Shown in pieces: positions 1-33,414 of a stretch of 64,000 bases of DNA. Numbering within the stretch: the stretch's first letter is position 1; each line of letters starts with the position of its first letter. Where the stretch lies: the NCBI RefSeq assembly GCF_963675165.1, contig NC_087380.1:3959803-4023802 (forward strand), written 5' to 3'. Position numbers and translations under genes: made by a program. Source of the stretch: Halichondria panicea. Its lineage: Eukaryota > Porifera > Demospongiae > Suberitida > Halichondriidae. The notes under the pieces are model-generated. The model did no database searches. It was not told the DNA's origin and saw nothing but the letters and a program-made list of their open reading frames with translations.

Positions 1-333
1 TAGAATTGTGCTTGTGATTGTGTTTGCTTACTGCAATGTGTGTATAGGAGTCGTTTATTTACTTGTGCTTCTGATGAGTACGAAAGATACACAATCAATC
101 CAACACAGCTGCACACGTGCTATCGTGGTAGCCACTAGACCTGAGGTTATGGGATGTACGTACGTACGTACGTATTGACAAGTGATCAATAAACTCTGTG
201 CTAGCTGGCACCGTATTACCTTCCCACATACATACTTGACTAATTAGTACTAATTATTCAGTGTACGGTCCAGTCAATGTAACCATGACCCCCACACACA
301 TGCACCTACCTCACCCCCACACACAGACACCTA
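1..333. other. 5' flank of the ADAP-like gene, no gene seen
   Basis: No exon is supported here. A short GTAC tetranucleotide run lies near 157-174. The CA-rich stretch at about 285-333 ends in a CTAG that could act as a 3' splice acceptor just before the first coding exon, so a noncoding or short coding first exon may lie further upstream or outside the window. Confidence 0.5.
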
Positions 334-336
334 GTG

Positions 337-8796
<8,460 letters not shown>

Positions 8797-9131
8797 CTCT
8801 TGTGTCACTGACTGTATTGTGTTTTTAGTGCACTATTATTTCCATAGGTCGAACCAAACTGTTGTAGTAGAATGCGTGTTAGTGTGTACGTGTGAGTGAA
8901 TGCAATGTATACTGTTTGATGATGATAATTTCATACAAATCCCTTGTTAGTATGTAACTGGGCCCTGACTTAATTGAGTTTATTTGCTCTGAGCTCATGC
9001 AGTGTTTAATAACTTATCATAGGTCGACAAAATTAATACTTTATATAATTATTGGTTGATAATTAGATTAACCCACACAGTTCCCCAACTAATGACAGTG
9101 TACGTATAGGATAGACTACACCTAAGAGTAG

Positions 9132-9234
9132 AATATGCGTCTATGTAACCTCCGCGGTTACGGTTAGCCCGAGGCGCAAAGCCGAGGGAATCTAACCGTA
9201 ACCAAGGTGGTTACTAAGACGCATATTCTACGAG
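9132..9234. mobile_element. Foldback element with about 40-bp inverted arms
   Basis: The left arm GTAGAATATGCGTCTATGTA.. and the right arm ..AGACGCATATTCTAC pair across about 40 bp with few mismatches (the inner part is the GGTTACGGTTAG / CTAACCGTAACC pair). The short centre contains CCGAGGCGCAAAGCCGAGG. It looks like a small MITE or foldback element; no target-site duplication was established. Confidence 0.75.
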
Positions 9235-9285
9235 TGGGTGTGGTCTATCTAACTTGGACTTCATTGCGCATGCGCGAGGCGTGGT

Positions 9286-9294
9286 TATAAAAAG
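9286..9294 (+). promoter_or_regulatory. TATA-like box upstream of the LAP gene
   Basis: TATAAAAAG lies about 118 bp upstream of a candidate first ATG (9404) and is followed by purine-rich sequence that would form a 5' UTR. The position suits a core promoter for the LAP gene, but it sits directly beside a foldback element, so chance is not excluded. Confidence 0.4.
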
Positions 9295-9403
9295 CCAGGT
9301 TTGGTGCGTAGCAACAGAAATTGAATTTGTGCGAGCTGGACGAGCTGGAGAGCTGTGAGAGACACCAGTTGACAGAAAAAGACAAGAAGACGGCTTCAAA
9401 ACA

Positions 9404-9416
9404 ATGAAAAACTACA
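9404..9416 (+). other. Candidate 13-nt first coding exon of the LAP gene
   Basis: ATGAAAAACTACA is followed at once by a donor (GTAAGA). Splicing to the acceptor at 10073-10074 (TTGTATTACAG) gives an open frame with no stop that runs into the LAP frame and adds 35 residues before Met 10167. Phase agrees (1 nt carried), and a TATA-like box lies upstream. Chance agreement is possible; the conservative start remains 10167. Confidence 0.35.
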
Positions 9417-9805
9417 GTAAGACTTAGTAAAGCTTGTGAAACGCTTCCTGAAGATACTGGAAAGAACAGACAAGTAAAAAGAATCTAGAACTATGCTAGA
9501 ACCGACTGCAACACTACAAGAAGAAGAATGAAGCTCTGTGGTGGAGTAGAGGGGGGTATAGAGCAGACTGGACCGGCATGGAACCTTAAAAAACTCAATA
9601 GAAAGTATCAAGCGACTGCTAAAGTGTTTTTAATGCTTCCTGGCCCCCCTTGCCCATGCCCAACTGGAAAAAGCAAAGCAAGAATGGATATTGACTGAAC
9701 AAACTATCGCATTCTGTGTTTTTTATAATGTTTTTGTCATCTTCTTGTCACTTTCACTAAAAATTTCATTCCAACTTTTGAGAACTTCCTGCAAATTATT
9801 TGTCA

Positions 9806-9905
9806 CTTCCTGTAGAATATGCGTCCATTTCCTGTAGAATATGTGTCCACTTCCTGTAGAATATGTGCCCATTTCCTGTAGAATAAGTACCTTCTTGTAG
9901 ATTAT
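9806..9905. repeat. Tandem repeat, about 22-bp unit, four to five copies
   Basis: Units of the form CACTTCCTGTAGAATATGNG with small changes. The core GTAGAATATGCGTC is the same sequence as the arm ends of the foldback element at 9132-9234. Confidence 0.85.
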
Positions 9906-10166
9906 GCTCATGTAATCTACTGTTTTTAGCCAATCAGATTAATTACAGATGATGTAATGTAGTCTAAATGTAGTTTGTAAGTGGGCGTATCTTGTCTTGT
10001 ACAGTCATGCGGAAGCAGCTAAAATCTCCGGAAGCTAATAATTACTCATTGTTTGGTCTATATTTGTATTACAGCAAGTTTTAAAGTAGTACAGAGTAAC
10101 TGGATAGAGAGATCAAAACTGTTCGTGTTATCAAGCTATCAACTGGATTCTCCGGACGGCAAAGAC

Positions 10167-24955
<14,789 letters not shown>

Positions 24956-25513
24956 TTCAGAGAGAGGTCAGCCCTTAATTTTTCATTTCATGTTCTCATA
25001 TCAGTATAATTTTACAGCACAGTATTAATTTTGTTTGCTCATTTAATGGCTTGTTTTATTTATTTGTCGTAAAATTAGCCTTTGAACAGTTTTTTCTAAC
25101 CTATTTCCCCCGTTATATTTAATAATTATGTGTGAATTATTGTTCAATTTCGTTTATGTCCATAAGCTTGCATTATTGATCGATTCTCATATACATTAGA
25201 TCTAGTACAACTACGTCCAGCCTGCATGGCAATAACAGCACTGTACAATTAAAGTAATACTGAAAAAAAGTTTTAAATAGCCATGCATGCTGCTAGCTTC
25301 CTTCACCGGCCTTCCCTAAGTGAAGTGGGAAGTGCGGCCTGGGGTCGAGGCTAGCAGCATGCGAGACAATAAAATTAGGGACAGTCCCTCAGTCACAAAT
25401 CTATTTCCGGCTGGGCTGTGATTATAAAAGTGCAACAAGCAGTGTTTTCTGCAAAAAATAAGTTTTAGCTGTGTGTGCCGAGTCACAAGTTTATTCTTAG
25501 CTAGCTGTCCTAG
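24956..25513. other. Spacer between the LAP and KSR-like genes
   Basis: Contains the LAP 3' UTR with an ATTAAA near 25248 as a possible polyadenylation signal, then a foldback element at 25285-25362 and about 150 bp upstream of the next ATG. No further gene was seen. Confidence 0.5.
25285..25362. mobile_element. Short foldback element with 13-bp perfect arms
   Basis: GCATGCTGCTAGC at the left pairs perfectly with GCTAGCAGCATGC at the right. The right part carries GGCCTGG..CGAGGCTA, a motif shared with the elements at 38241-38298 and 60481-60542. It lies about 150 bp upstream of the KSR-like start codon. Confidence 0.65.
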
Positions 25514-28008
25514 ATGAAGCGAGTTAACTCCACAAAGCCAATCAGACGGTTTGTCAAGAAGATAAAGAGAAGGTTCGCAAGACAACCCAAGATGGAGGCA
25601 ATTCCTAGCTGTGCACCAGCTGCTGAAGCGGTACAGTCACATTCACCGTGTGACCAGAGTTTCTCAGAGCAAGACAAACTACCCCAGCCTTGCCCGCTGC
25701 ATTCTCACTCTCTCTTCAAGAAACAGAAGGCTGCAACACTTCCCTGCATGAGCTGTAGTGGAATGACTACTTGCCTCCTCTATGAAGCGTGCTGCAACTC
25801 TCCAGTTTATAGCACTACCTCCAATTCCTCCATTCTCAGCAATGATTCTGGACTAGGCGAGGATGAAGCTGACAATGATGTATTTTACTCAGAAAATGAG
25901 TCGGAAGAGGAAGACATTGAGAACATGGTGGATGATGACGACTGGTGGATTGATGGCAACCAAATTGCTCTCAGGAAAGTACTGACCTCTTCCTCCTGTG
26001 AGACTGTATACAGGTGAGGATATTTAAATTGTGTTGTGTTGTGCTTCACCAAGCTAGCTATCAGGTTAAACGTATTCATGTGCTTCAGCTGAGCCATACT
26101 CTTTAGTAATAAACTCTTGCTTTACGCATTCTTGTGCTGTGTTTACTTGGTAATGTGGTATCTAAGTTTAACCACGAGCTTGCCACTTTTAGGAGTACGT
26201 GCACATGCATGCCATTATTACTTGTGCCAGATCGAGCCTTGTTTTTGTTATCTTAACTAAGTTTGACGCACCTCTTTTCTATTCCACCCCTCAGTGGCTA
26301 CTGGCATGGCGACGTTGAGGTGCATGCACGGAGGTCCAGTGACTCAGAGCTAAGAGCTGGAGTGATTGCTGATGTCAATACACTCACCAATATCCGTCAC
26401 GAAAACATTCAACTCTTCCTGGGAGTTTCTCGCAACCAACACACGGACTACGTCAGCATAGTTATGGAGTAAGTGCTCACTCTCATGTCTTCACACACTA
26501 TTATTGTAAACACCTTTATATCCTATGATGTATTTTGTGCGCGTGACTGTGATTCATCACGAGCTCTTTATTGCACAGTCAGATGAAAGGATACTCCCTC
26601 CACCACCTGATACACAAGCAGAGCAAACAGTTCAGTTGTCCTTCCCTGAACAAGATTGCAACCCAGATTGCACAGGTAAGCACTGATAAGAATTATGGTT
26701 CCAGTCTGTGGCAACCCCCCTCTTGTTCTGCATTGCTAAAACATGACTCAGGGAATGGTTAAAAACAATAAGCTTGGGTTCCTTTCGAGTTTTCCAAGAA
26801 CTAGAGGGGAAGCTTCAGATGTTTAGAATAGCTTTACCTTCTCGAGTTTCACATCCTCTTTAATATAAGCCAGCTGCCTACAGTTAGTTTCGTGTTTGGT
26901 TAAGGAAACAGGAACACAAACTGTTTAGATACACAGTTCTTGGAAAATTGGCTGCTTGTGATTCTTACCTTCCATGATAACAAACTGTGTTTGAGTTTAT
27001 CATACAAACTTACTTCTGCAGGGAATTGAGTATCTTCATGCTAAAGGCATCTCTCACCCGATGCTGTCCTCCAAGTCAATCACCTACCACTACCGTGTGT
27101 GCATCTCGTTGCTCTCCCAATTTGAGGCTTCATCTGGTCACTTCGAGTCTGATGACCTTGTCTACTTGCCCCCGGAGGCCATCAGAACTGTATCCGTGCC
27201 CAGTGGCAGACAAGAGAGACGAGCCTCCTCTACTGTCTCCCTATTGGCTAGACCTGACACTCTCCTCACGCCAGAAGCTAATGTCTATTCGTTTGGGTAA
27301 GTTTTAATGTAGCTTGCACGTTTACAACATTCCTAGCCTACACGTCTTTCCGTTGGTAACAGACAGCTTGTTACTTTACAAGTGTTATTGATGGTGTGAT
27401 AATGTATCGAGCATGTGAAAAACAACATGTACAGAGTTATTACTAAAAACCACTTTACTTCACTTTCTGTACATACAGGACGCTGATATACGAATTGCTT
27501 TCCTCTGAGAAACCATACCGTGGAACCCCTGCATCCACCCTCATCTCGTTAGTGGGCTCTGATGACAGGGTTCTCCCCTTGGCTAGTCTCCCAAATGGCA
27601 TGTACAAACAAGTTGTGAGAAGATGCTGGAGAAGCCGTGCCGAAGACAGACCGACGTTTAAGGAGCTTTTGTGGACTATGGAACACAATGTAAGGATTCC
27701 ATGTGGTTAGTACCAGCATTCAGCTTTATACAGATACAGTATGTATTAAAGTACAGTACAGATCGATAGCATTCAGCTTTATACAGATACAGTACGTATT
27801 AAAGTACAGTACAGATTGATACAATAGTTGCTTACTGGTTGAACAGTCTTTGTTCTTTGGAAGTAAAAGCAGTATTGGGAATCTGTCTTATCATTCATAT
27901 TTTCCCTTATAGGCTACTCCCAAATCATGTGGATTCAAGTCCTCCTCTCAGTTCAGTTTTTCTGAGCCGCTGAATCTCAACAAACTGGCCCTTTGTCATT
28001 CTGTCTAA
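25514..28008 (+). CDS. KSR/Raf-like pseudokinase, 6 exons, about 450 aa
   Basis: Exons: 25514-26013, 26295-26468, 26579-26675, 27022-27296, 27479-27689, 27913-28008 (TAA); all joins keep frame. Residues 1-140 are basic at the start, then Ser- and acidic-rich; the kinase-like fold spans about 145-425. Family marks: YWHGDVEV (KSR has WHGEVAI), NIRHENIQLFLGV, GIEYLHAKGI, PPEAI, GTLIYELL, CWRSRAEDRPTFKELL. The active site is lost: the beta-3 lysine position is His, the HRD region reads HPM, the catalytic-loop Asn is Ser and no DFG is present (SLLSQF). The glycine loop is also degenerate. KSR proteins scaffold Raf-MEK-ERK signalling; an allosteric or scaffold role here is inferred. It is much shorter than usual KSR (no C1 or CA1 domain seen), so it may be a lineage-specific offshoot. 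The start is the first ATG of the open frame. Confidence 0.75.
27716..27821. repeat. Direct duplication, 53-bp unit, two copies
   Basis: GCATTCAGCTTTATACAGAT.. to ..CAGATCGATA is repeated immediately with two differences. It lies in the last intron of the KSR-like gene. Confidence 0.9.
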
Positions 28009-29193
28009 CATTTCGACTATATCAAGACTATGATACGACTGTCACAGAGCTAAACGAAGACTCAGTCAAGAAGATCTCTGTATTACTGCTTCCCAACGAT
28101 ATTTTTTATCGTACATTTCTTGGTCACACATTTTGCATCTCTGCCACTCCATTAATACTTTGGTCTCTGCTTCTCAAATTCAGACCGGCCATTATTGAAA
28201 CTGTTGTTGGTTGGTGGGAAGATCCCATATATATGACTGTGTGAAGTTGTTTTTATCTCATAATAATATTCCTTTTGTTGTTGTTGTGTCAATTCCTATT
28301 CCACAATCACTCACATGCTGGTCACCAACTTGTACCGACGTACATATATATATCACTTATTAACTCCAACCACGTGCACTTAGTTGTGATATGCATAACA
28401 ATTGTGCTGCTCCGATTATTATGTGGAAGATAAATTAAACATTTGTATTAATTTGTGTCATTGTTCACATGCATACTGATACGAACTTCGATTCTTCACT
28501 ACTTAGTTTACATACATACCTTACTGAAGTGAGAATTATGACAGTGGTGCAGTGCACCCTTATTATTAATTATCACTCATTTACTTAATTGACTCACTCA
28601 TTAGGTTGCTGAAGAGTACAAGCATACATTGAAGATACATGTACATTGTATAAGCGCCACATTTTCGAGGCATTTAATTTTTTCTGTTTTCGATGGGTTA
28701 GCAATTGCAATCTTCCACAAACATAGCTAACGGTGGACGCAACGTGCATTGAATAAGAAAATTAGGTTTTTTTGTGCCTCGAAAATTTCGCTCTATATTA
28801 GGCAACACAACAACAACCTTGGCCCTCACAACAAGCTACCGTATTAATTTTGCTGGGGAAAAACTTTTGCGAATGAGCCAAATCAGCAGAAAAATTGACC
28901 CTTGCGATCTGAACTATTGCGTTCTGGCAAGATTGTGTGTAATTCCTAGTATTATTTTAGGTTGGCGATTTTATCTTTGCAAAGTGATCAACGCTCGCAA
29001 AGTTCACATAATTATGTTTGATGCTTGCAAAACATTTCTATTAAAGCATTATGACTAAAAAATTTATATGCACAATTGAATTTGGGGACTGAAAATAAAT
29101 GTGAAGACATGGTCGTGATCAAAACTTATAGTTAACACTCAAAAAATAACTGACTGCCAGCCATAAAACCATTGAATGATTATAGTGAACGCA
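28009..29193. other. Convergent spacer between the KSR-like and Rab3-like genes
   Basis: Holds the 3' flanks of both genes and a MITE copy at 28837-29045. The plus-strand open frame across that MITE is not considered a gene. Confidence 0.6.
28837..29045. mobile_element. MITE, diverged copy (same family as 37466-37674)
   Basis: Begins TACCGTATTAATTTTGC, contains TTTGCGAATGAGCCAAATCA and TTGCGATCTGAACTATTGCG, and ends CTTGCAAAACATTTCTATTA. This matches the better preserved copy at 37466-37674 block for block; the right terminus is decayed. Confidence 0.75.
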
Positions 29194-30756
29194 CTAGCAA
29201 GCACACCCAGAGGTCTGTACTTCTTTAGTATCTGCTTGTCTTGGTCGAGAACCACGGGGAACAAAATTTGGATTCTTCTCAATACTTTCAGCCATTTTCT
29301 CAGATATCAAGTCAACTAGAGTCTCAAATGTTTGCTTCACATTGATGTCCTCTTTGGCACTGGCCTCAAAGTACTCTATGCCCAGTGACTGGGCCAGCTC
29401 CATGCCTTGCTCCTTGGTGATCACTCTGCTCTCAGTCAGATCAGACTTGTTCCCCACTAGAACGACTTGAGCATTCTCCCACGACATGTCCTTAATAGTG
29501 GATGACCTGTGTTGTGTGTGGAATGGGTAAAGATCGTTAATGGTAAAGGTGACTTTTATATTGTAAGGATACGGGTCAATGTGGTCAGAGATGTATTAAG
29601 CAGTAGTTAACAATTTGGTGCTGATGCATGCGCAAGCAAGGTACACGGTACTGTGTTCGTTCGTGTGAGTGCGTGTGCAGTAACCGTTTTCTACTAATTA
29701 TTGAGGTGCTAGTAATAGTTATAACTATAGACACCTGTTTTGGAGGTGTCTATGGGATTTAGGAGTCCAAAGGTACTACAAGTGGCTGAGGGCTTTTGGA
29801 CACCAACAACACAATGCCTAACTCATTTAGACACCAGTGCCATGCTCAAACCTTGCCCTGTTGCCCTCCTTGACCTCACTTTGCCCTGGAGGTGGAGGCT
29901 TGGCTACAATACAACAAGTTTATTTTGACTAATTGGATTAACAATAGGATACTAAGTAATGCAGGTACACTAAGTCCCATTTAGACACCAGTGCCATGCT
30001 CAAACCTTGCCCTGTTGCCCTGTTGCCCTCACTTTGCCCTGGAGGTGGAGGCTTGGCAAGTTTACAACAAGTTTACTTTGACTAATTGGATTAACAATAG
30101 TACCAATTAGTCAAAGTCCCATAGTGTACCTCTCCTCTGAGGCACTTTTCCCATGTACTTCCCATGCATGTAGATCTTATCAACTAGTGTCTAAATAATG
30201 TGCTAGTACTAATACGCTTCCAGCCACTTTTTCTTGATTTTATTTTCAAACTACAGCTTTGTTATTGAGTTATGGCTAGCTTTGCTTACTTTGAAGGCCA
30301 TTGCAGTCTCTTCAGACTCGTGGGTAGCAAAATCTGTTGCTCGCTCAGTAGTTAGCTCTCTGCACTAGAGCACTATATAGCATTGGAGTGAAGAGTGTCA
30401 TGAGAGAACTGCAGCCATAAATTATAAACTTTTTTTAGAAACATTCATGGTCGATCATTTCCCACTCTTTTGCACCATTCCATGCATGCAAATGTAAAAA
30501 GTATTCGTTTGTACATTTGTGTATTTAATAGCTATATATAGTAGCTTCATGTCGTAAAGCTTGGCGCCTCTACCAAGGAATCAGCACACAGGTGCTTTTA
30601 TGGTATCGGCTCTAGAAATACGCGAAATTCTCTGCGATAACTATACGCACACGCAACACACACACACACACGCACACACACACACACGCAACACACACAC
30701 ACACACACGCAACACACACACACACGCAACACACGTGGCAACACACACACACACAC

Positions 30757-30847
<91 letters not shown>

Positions 30848-32042
30848 ATGAAGTGTTTATGTTGCCAATACATACTGTACGATACACTCACCATCCTTTG
30901 ACAGCCAGGAAGGACTCTTCGTTGGTGAGGTCAAACAGTAGAATGAATCCCATGGCTCCACGATAATAAGCAGTAGTAATTGTTCTATAGCGCTCCTGAC
31001 CCGCTGTGTCCCATATCTGAAGCTTGATACGTTTGTCTTGCCTACAGCAGAAAAAGGAAAAAGAGGAATTCAAATTGAGTTGTTATACATGTAGTAGCTG
31101 CTTAACATTTTTCGAGGTTCAACTGCCAGAAACACGCTGACATTGTTATCATCATTATTTAATTCAATGTCCATTACAGGTGGCCATGGGAGCGGAAAAT
31201 TTGGACTAATAGCTTCCAGGAATTATTAATTCCACACCACATACCACTCAAAAGCCCATAAATTATACATACATACAATACATTTTACAGTGAGAGAAGC
31301 TCTTTTTTTATGAAACATCAAATGAAAGTAGCAATAGGCTTTGAAAGTTTTCTTGTTGGTGGTACAAGGCCTATGTTTTGAGTCGGTTAGGAAGTACTGG
31401 ACACTATGGACACAGTGCCCTAAATACCTGGAAGGAATCACTGAAACATGTTAAGAACTGATAGTAAATACACTATAGTTAGTGATCAGAAGGTAGCAGC
31501 ATAGTACCATACCCCCATCTCATACATATTGAGCCACATATGTTGGCATGTGTACTGCGTTGATTTTTCATATTCATTACAAAACCAATCGTGTAAGAGG
31601 TATGCGTACATAAGCTGCACTCCTACTACTAAGATAAGGCGAAAGGAAGGGATTGTCAAAAGATTTCTCTATAATAGGAAAGATTTAAGCATTTATCAAA
31701 TCAAACCTAAATAGACAAAACATCCCTATAAAATCAAATACAAAATACATGCATGACTGAGCTAGGCAGTATAATTTAATAGGCCTACTCTCCAGCTTGT
31801 ACACAGTAGCCCTACTATCCCTAACACCCACACACAAAGATTCACCTGAATAGAGATTTGACTTTGAAATCAATACCAACAGTAGCCACAAAACTCGGGG
31901 AAAAGCAGTCATCACAGTAGCGCACCAGAAAAGCAGTCTTCCCAGATCCAGAGTTACCCACGATTAACACCTTGTACATGTAATCAAAGTTGGCATCCAC
32001 TGCAGTGTCACAACTGTCTAAGTCGTGGTGATCAGTCGCCAT
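29194..32042 (-). CDS. Rab3-like small GTPase, 3 exons, about 219 aa
   Basis: Minus-strand exons: 32042-31846, 31041-30892, 29506-29194 (TAG); frame kept. All GTPase boxes are present: P-loop GNSGSGKT, switch [10 protein letters not shown], switch [13 protein letters not shown], guanine contacts NKSD and EASAK. The block FDYM.KVLI, the switch region [15 protein letters not shown] and [16 protein letters not shown] identify the Rab3 group, and the C-terminus CAC is the CXC double-geranylgeranyl signal of Rab3. Bilaterian Rab3 regulates docking of secretory vesicles; an exocytic role here is inferred. The first ATG precedes a 20-residue acidic leader of normal length. The intron between exons 2 and 3 carries dispersed repeats and a CA/TG hairpin. 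Confidence 0.88.
29619..30386 (+). mobile_element. Dispersed repeat, copy C, split by duplicated sequence
   Basis: The start GATGCATGCGCAAGCAAGGT and the later block GTTATTGAGTTATGGCTAGC..GTAGCAAAATCTGTTGC..TTAGCTCTCTGCACTAGAGC correspond to the two ends of the element at 56473-56772. About 500 bp containing a direct duplication lies between them. Confidence 0.6.
29824..30101. repeat. Direct duplication of a block of about 125-150 bp
   Basis: CATTTAGACACCAGTGCCAT..GCCCTGGAGGTGGAGGCTTGG..CTAATTGGATTAACAATAG occurs twice (from 29824 and from 29978) with small internal gaps, in an intron of the Rab3-like gene. Confidence 0.85.
30650..30846. repeat. Compound (CA)n-(TG)n repeat able to form a hairpin
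   Basis: CA-rich blocks with CGCAA interruptions run into a junction ACAACGTGTG, followed by about 42 TG copies. The two halves are complementary and could fold into a long stem. It lies in the intron just downstream of exon 2 of the Rab3-like gene. Confidence 0.9.
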
Positions 32043-33414
32043 TTGTATCCTTCTCAGCCAGTAAGTCCGTCTACAGCTACGTGGGATCTGTAGAAGAAGC
32101 TAGCAATAAAAACCGATGTTTCCAGTTGGGCGTGCCTTGTATTAATTTTGCATCCTGTCTCTCAGGCCGGGCATGCACATGCACTAGCAGCTAGTGTAGG
32201 AACAGAAGGGATGTGCTGAACTCATCTGTAGCATCACACACACCGAAGAATCTTCTTCAGATTGTAAGTCATGACTTAACACTCTACAGGTGTGACAGAA
32301 AAACTGTTACTTCTTCTAAAGTCTATTTGTGTTGAGTTTGGCCCCAAGTCATGTAGTAAATTATGGGCTTTTTGTGGTTGACCAGGGACTTCTGCATAGA
32401 AAATTTTAGCTGGTTAGAGTTTATCACCGTTATCAAGAGTATATGATAGAGAAGAGAGTATTGAACGTAGGCATACTGTACATCAGATGTATGCGGAGAG
32501 TAACGTGACTTCCTGTACCTGTCACAGATATAGGAAGTCACGTTACTCTCCGCATACATCTGATACACAATATGCCTACATTCGATACTCTCTCTCTATA
32601 TCATATACTTTTGCCGTTATAGCATAATTATATAGATAGAAGCGCTTTTAACAAGGAATCCAATGGTAAATACATATTTGAACTATGAAGGCCAAACTCA
32701 AGACTTTAATCCTGTACATAAATGAGATTCAACTTCTGCGTATATAGTTGCACTTAATTCCTAAACACATACTCTTTATTATTATATAATTATAGCCTAA
32801 ACTGTGTCTATAGCTATATAATATACGCTTACTCTTAATCGATAATCCGGCTCATCATGTAGGTACTACTACACATGTAGTAGCTACAAGGGAAACTATT
32901 ACATTTCGAATGCCACCAGCCGTAAAACTTGCCAGAAGCTCATAATTTGTGGGTCAGGAGGTCCCCAGCTTTAAGAGCCGCTCCCTCAGAACTGGTGAGA
33001 TTAATAAATGTATATGTACATGGATCATGCATATACCTGTATAATTATTGTTTTGCTGCCTATCACTTCTATATAATTATGCATGCAAGCTACAATGTAA
33101 AATGCAGTTAAACAGTGTTCTTGTGAGTATAATTATGTGTGAGATATGCTTGTATGCAAGGCCGTAGCAAAAGCAAGTTTAGAGTGGTCAGGCCAAGGTA
33201 AATTTTGCTAAAAGAAGTTTTCTAATCGAACAATACTGACGACCATTATCAGGAAACCATTATGCAATTTTCAATAATGACGACCATTGCCTACTTAGCT
33301 CCAAAAAGTAGCCGGGCCAAAACTTTACCACCCTGACCGCTTGCTATGGCCTTGGTATGGAGACGATTGTGTCTGACAAACCACGCCCCCACACACAGAC
33401 CACATCATGTGTAG
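32043..33414. other. Upstream region of the Rab3-like gene
   Basis: Promoter and 5' UTR of the Rab3-like gene are expected here but no clear core elements were identified. A long hairpin lies at 32437-32610. No other gene is supported. Confidence 0.5.
32437..32610. repeat. Long inverted repeat (arms of about 75 bp, loop of about 13 bp)
   Basis: The inner stem is GTATGCGGAGAGTAACGTGA plus CTTCCT against AGGAAG plus TCACGTTACTCTCCGCATAC, perfect over 26 bp. Pairing continues outward with few mismatches through GTAGGCATA / TATGCCTAC to TATATGATA / TATCATATA. About 400 bp upstream of the Rab3-like start. It could be a foldback transposon or a transcribed hairpin. Confidence 0.9.

Larger units (their letters stand above)
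8797..9403. other. Spacer between the adaptor and LAP genes
   Basis: Holds the 3' untranslated part of the adaptor gene (no clear AATAAA seen), a foldback element at 9132-9234 and a TATA-like promoter near 9286. No coding exon is evident. Confidence 0.6.

Noticed and set aside
28774-29058. 94-codon plus-strand frame
   Set aside because: It covers a MITE copy whose relatives at 37466 and 58934 are not open in the same frame.
32929-33111. Short plus-strand exon-like block (PEAHNLWVRRSPALR) followed by GGTGAGAT
   Set aside because: A donor-like site is present but there is no acceptor, no homology and no partner exon in phase.
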